Assembly: GCA_023416335.1 (NCBI GenBank)
Contig: JAEZHY010000092.1
Coordinates: forward strand, 1-64,000
Direction of reading: 5' to 3'
Length of the DNA stretch: 64,000 bases
From: Pseudomonadota bacterium
Lineage (GTDB): Bacteria; Desulfobacterota; Syntrophobacteria; Syntrophobacterales; Syntrophobacteraceae
Below are positions 46,150 to 52,578 of this stretch, one piece after another; position 1 is the first letter of the stretch, and the number at the start of each line of letters is the position of its first letter. Both the position numbers and the translations under genes were made by a program. The notes below the pieces were generated by a model. The model worked only from the letters and a program-made list of their open reading frames with translations, searched no databases and was not told the DNA's origin.

Positions 46150-46668
46150 ATGAGAAACTGGTATTGCATCTATACGAAGCCGAAGCAGGAAGAGCTTGTC
46201 TGCTCACTGCTTTCCGGACTGCCCAATCTCGAAGTGTTCTTTCCCAGAATGAAAACCGATTCGGTGATCAAGGGAAACATCGTCCAGAGAGTCGGGCCTC
46301 TTTTCCCTTCGTACATATTCGCCAACTTCGCCAGGAAAGAATACTTCAATATGATATCCTACACATGGGGCGTGATCCGGTTTGTTGGGAACGGGTCCGG
46401 TATCCCTTACCTGGTGGACGATTCCATAGTGGACAGCATCAAAGGCAACATGAAAGACGGGCTCGTGCACATAGAAAAGACGTTTAAGCGCGGCGACCAG
46501 GTGCGCATAGCCAGAGGGGCACTTGCGGGGCTCGACGGCATTTTTCTGGAAGAATTGAAACCGAGGGAACGGGTTATCATCTTGCTCGAAACCATAAGGT
46601 CGATGATCAAATTTCAGGTTCCTCTCTCCTGCCTGGAGCCCGGCCACCAAGGGGCATTTCGGGCGTGA
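46150..46668 (+). CDS. NusG-family specialised transcription antiterminator (RfaH/LoaP/UpxY type)
   Basis: 172 residues, the length of NusG paralogs. NGN domain: RNWYCIYTKPKQEELVCSLL, VFFPRMK, GPLFPSYIFANFARKEYFNM and GVIRFVGNGSGIPYLVDDSI. KOW domain: FKRGDQVRIARGALAGLDGI followed by RERVIILLETI. The ATG has GGAG 8 nt upstream. Such paralogs load on RNA polymerase at a specific leader signal and let it read long, poorly translated polysaccharide operons. Usually the gene is the first of the operon it controls; here it is divergent from the 45-kb cluster, so it would have to act in trans, presumably through the ops-like leader at 45050-45105. It is driven by the sigma-54 promoter at 45900. Confidence 0.88.
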   Translation: MRNWYCIYTKPKQEELVCSLLSGLPNLEVFFPRMKTDSVIKGNIVQRVGPLFPSYIFANFARKEYFNMISYTWGVIRFVGNGSGIPYLVDDSIVDSIKGNMKDGLVHIEKTFKRGDQVRIARGALAGLDGIFLEELKPRERVIILLETIRSMIKFQVPLSCLEPGHQGAFRA

Positions 46669-46838
46669 TCGGGGCGTGAAACCGAATATTGGATGTCCGA
46701 TTACTGCGTTTGGACCGTTTCCCTGGGCTCGCGGCAGGAAGTTTTGCAGGAACTGCAGGTTGTGCATCGATGTATATCACCGCAGATTCTTCCGAACTGA
46801 AATCAATTTCAATCTTTGCTTTAAGCACAGGGACCTTT

Positions 46839-46867
46839 TTGTACTAATTGCTTTTTGGGCATATACA
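46839..46867 (+). promoter_or_regulatory. Candidate sigma-70 promoter of the short transcription unit
   Basis: TTGTAC, a 17-nt spacer and TATACA. The spacing is ideal and each box matches 4 of 6. The predicted start near 46875 lies just before the SD-sequestering hairpin, and an intrinsic terminator follows at about 46998, giving a transcript of about 120 nt. Confidence 0.4.
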
Positions 46868-46882
46868 TTGCCCGATTCCTCC

Positions 46883-46916
46883 CCTCCGAAATCCGCCTTG
46901 CATTTCCATTCGGAGG
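46883..46916 (+). promoter_or_regulatory. Hairpin that would mask a Shine-Dalgarno sequence
   Basis: CCTCCGAA (46883-46890) is the exact complement of TTCGGAGG (46909-46916), with an 18-nt loop. The right arm contains the GGAGG that precedes the ATG at 46923 by 6 nt, so folding would block translation of the short ORF. Confidence 0.45.
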
Positions 46917-46922
46917 TACGTA

Positions 46923-47057
46923 ATGAGAAAATTGACCGGGCAGCGTAGTCGGAAATCCTTGTTCCAAAGGGCGACCTCCTCCAAAGGGTCGCCTTTTTCG
47001 TTTCGCTCCGTCTTTTCCAATTCCGACAGGACACAACTGATTCCGGCAGCCTCTTAG
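46923..47057 (+). CDS. Short ORF with strong SD, interrupted by a terminator (unclear)
   Basis: 44 residues starting MRKLTGQRSRKSLFQRAT, rich in Arg, Lys and Ser. GGAGGT stands at ideal spacing before the ATG. An intrinsic terminator lies within the frame at codons 15-25, so most transcripts would end inside it. It may be a leader peptide, the start of a decayed gene, or a chance frame on a small RNA. No family is recognised. Confidence 0.2.
   Translation: MRKLTGQRSRKSLFQRATSSKGSPFSFRSVFSNSDRTQLIPAAS
46966..46998 (+). terminator. Rho-independent terminator
   Basis: GGCGACC and GGTCGCC pair across a short loop (46970-46976 with 46987-46993), extended by AAA/TTT, and are followed at once by TTTTT. 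It points to the plus strand and would end the transcript from 46875 or read-through from the NusG-like gene. Confidence 0.7.
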
Positions 47058-47344
47058 ATCCCCGGCGGTACACAACTGGACACTTCGCGTTCACCAGAAC
47101 CGAATGGCTTGAATTAATCTCTCGCCATTTCTGTTCAAATTGACTCTCCTAAAAACCGGCACCAAACCGAACTGCAAGGTACCCATGCAAGCGCATATCG
47201 TTGCGCGGAGACGTAAAAAATTGATGTTCTTGCTCAATGACATGCAACCGTAGCTCCTACCGCCCCGAGTTGCGATTCTGCAGCTCTCTAAGACTGAATT
47301 CTTCCGTAATTGGACCACTGTCCCTCGAGAACGACCACTCACAT

Positions 47345-47363
47345 CCTCCGGCAAAGCCGGAGG
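47345..47363. repeat. Perfect 8-bp hairpin, possible IS200/IS605-type end remnant
   Basis: CCTCCGGC, AAA, GCCGGAGG, flanked by ACTCACAT and CATGAAATG. Compact GC-rich hairpins of just this kind mark the ends of IS200/IS605 and IS1341 elements (and the 3' part of their guide RNAs). No tnpA or tnpB gene is readable nearby, so at most a remnant is present; a REP-like element is the alternative. Confidence 0.35.
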
Positions 47364-47504
47364 CATGAAATGTGATCGCTCAAAGCCATTGTAAACCATA
47401 CGCTACCCAAAGATGGCAAGCATCAGAAGATTTGCAGTTGGCCCAGACGTCTGTCTTCGGCCTCGCTCTAACCAGCGACCGCCCATATCGAAGGGGACTC
47501 TCCC

Positions 47505-47609
47505 ATGAAGATGCCCCTTACAACTATCGAGGAGGTCAAAGGAGAGCAGCTTTGTCCGGACTGTGTGCAAAACTTCTTAAATACGATTGAAAGAAAGATG
47601 AAAATGTAA
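47505..47609 (+). CDS. Small CPDC-motif ORF, hypothetical
   Basis: 34 residues: MKMPLTTIEEVKGEQLCPDC, then VQNFLNTIERKMKM. The CPDC pair followed by a predicted helix looks more protein-like than a random frame, and GGGG lies about 9 nt upstream. No family is recognised. It could be a real small protein or the tail of a decayed zinc-ribbon protein; a stop codon lies in frame 36 nt upstream of the ATG. Confidence 0.25.
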   Translation: MKMPLTTIEEVKGEQLCPDCVQNFLNTIERKMKM

Positions 47610-47788
47610 AGTTCTCTACAAAATGTCAATATTAGTTTACGTAGCAATTTAACGGATAATCAGAACGAAGTGACAAATGAGTAGAGTATTTTAAAAACAA
47701 ACATCCTATTTAATAAGAACCGTGCGGCGCGAGACAAGGATGTCGGTCCCGGTCAGGAGCCAATGTCGTTGATTTAAGCATTTGAGAA

Positions 47789-47974
47789 TTACTCCCTTCT
47801 GCCCGAGCACCATTTATTTGGGGGCCGCTTCGTAACCCCGGGCTGAGTGGGGCGGGGATTCCTGGCGCAGCAGTACTTTACCCGTGCGATGGCATGGAGG
47901 ATTTCGGTAAAGATCTCCACCGCAATTTTAGGATCATCCGGAACCAGTATTGCCGCCTCGCTTGCCAGGGTCAT
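47789..47974 (-). CDS. Hypothetical protein fragment
   Basis: 61 residues from ATG 47974. The frame remains open and protein-like for about 43 further codons upstream (IPRTLIVLTSRLLDERGTEY, then QFKNCI) to a TGA near 48105, but without any start codon there, so the original gene probably began further upstream and has been truncated. The readable part includes ILVPDDPKIAVEIFTEILHA followed by a Cys pair and a Pro/Arg-rich tail. No family is recognised. Confidence 0.3.
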   Translation of the reverse strand: MTLASEAAILVPDDPKIAVEIFTEILHAIARVKYCCARNPRPTQPGVTKRPPNKWCSGRRE

Positions 47975-48129
47975 TATGCAGTTTTTGAACTGATATTCCG
48001 TGCCCCTTTCGTCAAGAAGCCGTGAGGTGAGAACAATGAGGGTGCGGGGAATGCCGTCATGTGGGAGGGGGGCAGAGGGAACATATCCAGGCGCCTGCGA
48101 TCCTCATCTGGTAAGCCCGTCGGGTTCCA

Positions 48130-48159
48130 TGACATCATAATGCAAGATCTGACCCCAAT
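48130..48159. repeat. Sequence resembling ends of REP-associated tyrosine transposase elements
   Basis: TGACATCATAATGCAAGATC followed by TGACCCCAAT. Similar text (TGACA...TGCAAGACCTGACCCC) is often found beside REP-associated transposase genes in many proteobacteria, from general recollection. No transposase frame is nearby. It stands just beyond the truncated frame at 47789-48105 and may mark the event that cut it. Confidence 0.25.
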
Positions 48160-48300
48160 CCTGCTTTCCTCTGGGAGAACTCCGGCGACTCGGAGAAGAC
48201 ATGAAAACCCAAACTGTCAGCCTCCTCCGAGCGCTGGAGAGTTAACACTGCACTGACTTAAGCTGGCGAGCCGATCCCGTTCGATCCCGCCAAACCTCAA

Positions 48301-51141
48301 CTATTTGCTGTGGAAGTTGCATATGGCATTTCGGTCGTTAGCCGCACAGTGTACATTCAATTCGCTCTTTGCGAAGTATTTCCCACCCAGATAAAGACCG
48401 AAATCAGTTTCCCCATTGGTTGGCTTCCCGGCCCCTAAAAATCTGTAGGCGTGAAGAGGGGTCAAATCGATCCGGTCGGCTTTCCAATAGATGTCAAGTA
48501 CGGATGTGTTTCTGTTGTATGAAAGCTTTACCGTTATCGATGAATCGGAATTTTTTCCTTTCAGTTCGAGAACAAGGTTCCGGTCCTCAAACGACCGGGA
48601 GATGACCTGAAGCGTGTCAGAGTCTGTAAAGAAGTTCCCTAACCGCAGGTGCACCCACTCATCTGGGTTCAACAAAAAATCGCGAGGAACGATAAGGCTT
48701 ATTTTTCCCGACAATTTGTCGCGATCCGGCTTGCCCTCGTTAAGGAGAAGCGTACCCTGGACGCTCTGCACTGCGATTGGGGTGGCAGCCAAAACGCTGG
48801 TCGCAGTGCAGGCAGTTTTATTACTCGGAATGGCCGAATAGGTAATAGCCCAAGGCTTTGGTTTTTTAAAATTGCGAATATCATCGCTGATCCATGGCGC
48901 CCTATATCCCGTGTCATCGTCATTGGGAACGAGGAGATAAGGATATACCGTCACATCCGAAATACAAGGGATCGTAGAACCCTGAGGACCGCAGGGGGGC
49001 ACGGCATAGCCGAAACCCAGGCTTTGTGTCATAGAAGTCGTCGTTTTAAAGTCCATGGAGAAGTTAACGTTGCCGTCGGCTGTAAATCCGAAGGCGCTGG
49101 CCGTAGCTGAAAAGCCCGCATTGAAGCCGTTGGTGACGCCATTGGTAGTCGTTTCAGTGAACTTTGTGTAGCTTCGATCTCCTTGCGTGCTTGAAAAGGA
49201 GGGCAAATAATCCTCAGAAATCTTGTAGGAATTAGTGGAAGTCACGGCCACATCATAGGCACAGAAGTCGCTGCTAAAAGGCATCGGCGCCATGCCTGCG
49301 AAGATTTGGGTAGAAGTATCCGTACCTCCCATCGAGTCTGATGGATTATTGATGTAAAATGCCTTTTTGTCCAGGGTCGTATTGGTCCCGTCGTAGGTGA
49401 TAAGGGAGACCCGCAATTCATCGTCGTTTCCATCGTAGGTTAGCGTACTTCCATCAAAGCCCCTGAGGATATACTGATCAGTCAGGAACTTAGGTTTTAG
49501 ATAAAAGGCCCACGCCAGGCCACCGAGATGCGACATATAATTATATGATTGCAGGGTGTCCGTCTGATACACAGCTGTCCCCGAAGACTGCTCTTTTGAA
49601 TGCTTCACTCCTGCAGTGAGTTTTGTCTGCATGTTGACAGGACCGAATTTTTTCCCAAAGGAAACCGCGGTACCGGCGGTGGCAGTCCAGGTCGTTGCGA
49701 AGGTGACAGTTTGACTGGTTTCAAGCACCACTGTGGATGTGCCGGCGGAATCCGTAGTGGGAACCCCGTTGTTTGCGGGATAAGGGGGCGTCCCCAGGAT
49801 GACCCCTATAATCGGGGAAGAGTTCATGTCAGGTTCGTTTGGAGGCAGTGTATCGCTTGCATGCTCCAGAAGGTCGGACTTATAAGTGGAGTAGCGAAGC
49901 TTAACAGTCTGATAGCCTTCACCAAACATTTTGTAGGTATAATCGGTATCTTTGGCATACCAGATGCGCAGGTTCATCCGTTGGTCGGCATCTTCATCTT
50001 GGAAGTAGGGGATTATTGCCCAGGCAGGATTATCGACAGTATAGACTTGGTCATCGGAGCTCAGGGAGAGCTTGGTCCATGTCGGGCGCCACTGGCCTGA
50101 AGCACCCTCTGTTCCGGACGGGATGTACTCCCCATGATACATGTAGCTCCACCTATCGCCGCTGCTCGAAGGAGTCGCGCAGAATACCTGTATGGCAAAC
50201 TTGTTATTCGTGTAACCTTCTGCCGTGCCTGCGAACAAACGGGCTGAGCGGATGCCGGAGACCCCGACTTGCACGGATCCCGCACCATATGGTGGAGATT
50301 CCCCATCGAAAAAGAAATAATTAAGGTAAGAGGAATTGTTGTTGGCATAGGCGATCATCACTCTCTCTTTAAAGCCCAAGGTCGCGTCAGGCACCGGGAA
50401 AACCGTTGACCCCGCCGCCTCGGCAAAAATACCGGCGGATCCATCAAATAGCCAGGTTGCCGCATCAAAGTTCAGGCCGTCAGCCGAAGAGACGTAGTAC
50501 CAGTCATAATTATTCCAATAGTCCTCAAAAATAAGGAAGATCTTTCCGTTCATCACCACAGAGGAAATCATGACGTAAGGATGAGCACCCGCCACGGAGA
50601 TAGACTTCTCCTCACTGAAAACGAGCTTCCACGCTGTGCCGTCCGATCCAAAATCCACTGTAGCCGTCCGGTAATAAATCTTATCGGGGACGTAGCTCCA
50701 AGGATTGTAGGCGTAAAAAACATAGAGTGTGTTGTTGAAGACGAGAGCCTTAAAACTTGCTAAGTCCTTGGCCCATGTGGCGTCGCGTGCGGCGAGCTGG
50801 AGGTCAAAGTAGTAATTGGAGCCGCTCACTCCGGGCGAGTAATAGTACAAAAAATTCTTATTATCGGTATCACTATCCATAGTAAAGAAAATGACCTCTT
50901 TTCCAGCGAAGTATACTGCGTCCAATTGAACAACATCGTAGTAATAATTGTGATATTTGTTGCCGTAATGAATTGGATAATTTGAATTGGCACTGGTATA
51001 TGTTTCGGAGCATTCCGCCGGTGCTGCAGGTAGGGCAAGCATACCGGCAATAAGCGCAAATACAATGATTGTGAGACAAATAGAATGAGTCACTCCAAGC
51101 CTTTTCATTAGGACTATCGATCTTTTTTTGTTTGCATTCAT
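48301..51141 (-). CDS. Large secreted protein of unknown function (propeller-like plus Ser/Thr-rich beta region)
   Basis: 946 residues; ATG 51141. A signal peptide (ICLTIIVFALIAGMLALPAA) ends near residue 44. Residues 45-420 are aromatic-rich repeating strands (for example KALVFNNTLYVFYAYNPWSY and VVMNGKIFLIFEDYWNNYDW), suggesting a beta-propeller. Two stretches around 470-560 and 660-740 alternate Ser/Thr with hydrophobic residues (TSQTVTFATTWTATAGTAVS; TTNGVTNGFNAGFSATASAF), like long amphipathic strands. The C-terminal 150 residues are a separate beta domain. A paralog begins at 63748. It lies downstream of a two-component system on the same strand (104 bp after the stand-alone receiver). 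No family could be named. Confidence 0.75.
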   Translation of the reverse strand: MNANKKRSIVLMKRLGVTHSICLTIIVFALIAGMLALPAAPAECSETYTSANSNYPIHYGNKYHNYYYDVVQLDAVYFAGKEVIFFTMDSDTDNKNFLYYYSPGVSGSNYYFDLQLAARDATWAKDLASFKALVFNNTLYVFYAYNPWSYVPDKIYYRTATVDFGSDGTAWKLVFSEEKSISVAGAHPYVMISSVVMNGKIFLIFEDYWNNYDWYYVSSADGLNFDAATWLFDGSAGIFAEAAGSTVFPVPDATLGFKERVMIAYANNNSSYLNYFFFDGESPPYGAGSVQVGVSGIRSARLFAGTAEGYTNNKFAIQVFCATPSSSGDRWSYMYHGEYIPSGTEGASGQWRPTWTKLSLSSDDQVYTVDNPAWAIIPYFQDEDADQRMNLRIWYAKDTDYTYKMFGEGYQTVKLRYSTYKSDLLEHASDTLPPNEPDMNSSPIIGVILGTPPYPANNGVPTTDSAGTSTVVLETSQTVTFATTWTATAGTAVSFGKKFGPVNMQTKLTAGVKHSKEQSSGTAVYQTDTLQSYNYMSHLGGLAWAFYLKPKFLTDQYILRGFDGSTLTYDGNDDELRVSLITYDGTNTTLDKKAFYINNPSDSMGGTDTSTQIFAGMAPMPFSSDFCAYDVAVTSTNSYKISEDYLPSFSSTQGDRSYTKFTETTTNGVTNGFNAGFSATASAFGFTADGNVNFSMDFKTTTSMTQSLGFGYAVPPCGPQGSTIPCISDVTVYPYLLVPNDDDTGYRAPWISDDIRNFKKPKPWAITYSAIPSNKTACTATSVLAATPIAVQSVQGTLLLNEGKPDRDKLSGKISLIVPRDFLLNPDEWVHLRLGNFFTDSDTLQVISRSFEDRNLVLELKGKNSDSSITVKLSYNRNTSVLDIYWKADRIDLTPLHAYRFLGAGKPTNGETDFGLYLGGKYFAKSELNVHCAANDRNAICNFHSK

Positions 51142-51244
51142 GTCGGTTCTCCTTATCTCTGATTTTGAGATATTACACTAAACTCGCGATTCCTCTTGTT
51201 CTCAATAGCCCGTCATTCAAATAGCACCTCACGTAACTTGAGAT

Positions 51245-51619
51245 TCATATCCTTCTCGCAGCTGATTGAATCGCATCAAAAAGGCACTCCTCGTCAAAAG
51301 GCTTTCTGAGATAAGCGATGGCTCCCAGTCTCATTGCTTCGGCTTCCGTCCCCTCTCGGTCTTGGCCTGTGATGAAAATTACCGGAACTGCAGTCTGGGA
51401 TTCGAGCAGGCGTTCCTGGAGTTTGAACCCGCTCATCCCGGGAAGGCGGATATCGAGTACAAGGCAGCAGGGCTTTTCCTTGCGCACTGAATCAAGTAAA
51501 TCCTCGGCGGATTTGAACGTGAGCGCGCGATATCCGCTCGACTCTATCAGCAGCTTTAAAGAAGCAAGCACTGATTGGTCATCATCCACTACAAACACAG
51601 TGAATTGAGCCTCAGCCAT
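51245..51619 (-). CDS. Stand-alone response-regulator receiver (FixJ-type)
   Basis: 124 residues from ATG 51619; upstream in-frame ATGs at 51640 and further are possible, none has a clear ribosome binding site. The receiver is complete: FTVFVVDDDQSVLASLKLLI, phospho-acceptor Asp in CCLVLDIRLPGMSG, Thr in VIFITG and Lys in AYLRKPF. No output domain follows. It probably relays or competes for phosphate from the kinase at 52579. It lies between the FixJ-like regulator and the secreted-protein gene. Confidence 0.85.
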   Translation of the reverse strand: MAEAQFTVFVVDDDQSVLASLKLLIESSGYRALTFKSAEDLLDSVRKEKPCCLVLDIRLPGMSGFKLQERLLESQTAVPVIFITGQDREGTEAEAMRLGAIAYLRKPFDEECLFDAIQSAARRI

Positions 51620-51798
51620 GGCGGTCCGGCATTTCGTCATGAAGGGAATCGAAGCTAAATGGACGAACACTCAAACTGGAATTTGCATTTTGGGTACGAT
51701 CTTATGGGGTTATTAGACGGGAATCTACTGTACTTGTGGGCAGAAATACTGCATTTTGGTGAGGGGTAACCTGTACTTTGGTACAGAATTCATTTCAG

Positions 51799-52425
51799 TT
51801 AATCGTCCTGCGCCTGACTTTTCAACTTCTCGGCTATATGGACCAAATCCGCCAACGATCCGGAATTCGTCTTCTCCATGATGTTGGCTCGGTGGAACTT
51901 GATCGTCCTCTCACTAGTTCCAAGCTCAAACGCAATTTCTTTATTCGCCATACCGGCTACAAGGAGGGAGAAAACTTCATGTTCCCTGGAGGTTAACGCC
52001 TTGATTCGTCGCCGGAGCTTTTCTGTTTCATCTATCTTCGATTTCTTCTCTCTCTGCCGGGTGATAGCCAGGTTAATGGCATCCAGGAGTTCTTGCTCTT
52101 CAAAAGGTTTTTGAAGGAAATCAACGGCCCCTGATTTCATGGCGCGGACGCTCATGGGTACAGTGCCATGCCCGGTAATAAAGATAATAGGCAGTGCTGT
52201 ATTTGCAGAAGCCAGTTTGTCCTGAAGGTCAAGGCCGCTTATCCCCGGCATTCTCACGTCGAGAATGAGGCAGCCTAGGTCCTCCCGGATTTTAGCCTTG
52301 AGGAAATCCTGGCCGGAGATGAAGGTTTTCACCTTGAATCCGACCGACTCCAGCATCATTTGCGCAGACTGGCGGATCGAAGGGTCGTCATCGACTATGA
52401 AAATTGTAGGCTCTGTCTCCGTCAT
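51799..52425 (-). CDS. FixJ-family response regulator with LuxR-type HTH
   Basis: 208 residues from ATG 52425 (MTETEPTIFIVDDDPSIRQS); a longer in-frame start exists but would add an unconserved stretch. Receiver: LGCLILDVRMPGISGLDL, IIFITGHGTVPMSVRAMKSG, DFLQKPFEEQELLDAI. DNA-binding domain: LTSREHEVFSLLVAGMANKE, then IAFELGTSERTIKFHRANIM. It is the partner of the kinase at 52579 by gene order and family. Plausible targets are the neighbouring secreted-protein gene or its distant paralog. Confidence 0.9.
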   Translation of the reverse strand: MTETEPTIFIVDDDPSIRQSAQMMLESVGFKVKTFISGQDFLKAKIREDLGCLILDVRMPGISGLDLQDKLASANTALPIIFITGHGTVPMSVRAMKSGAVDFLQKPFEEQELLDAINLAITRQREKKSKIDETEKLRRRIKALTSREHEVFSLLVAGMANKEIAFELGTSERTIKFHRANIMEKTNSGSLADLVHIAEKLKSQAQDD

Positions 52426-52578
52426 GCCGATTCTCTCTACAAAAAGATGATTCTTCACTGCTGCTGTGCCGGCAAAAGCGCCGGTGTGCCATTCCGGCAG
52501 TTCAGCCATCTAAACCAGGTCAAATCTGGCCCGTGGAGCGGAAGGGCACTATTATTGATTACGGAATGCCGCACTGGA

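Larger units (their letters stand above)
46669..48300. other. Long mostly non-coding region
   Basis: 1.6 kb between the NusG-like gene and the secreted-protein gene. It holds a small promoter-hairpin-ORF-terminator unit (46839-46998), a strong hairpin at 47345, a 34-codon ORF at 47505, a gene fragment at 47789 and a REP-transposase-like end at 48130, all listed separately. The stretch 47610-47780 is AT-rich and otherwise blank. The region looks like a landing site for decayed mobile DNA. Confidence 0.5.
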
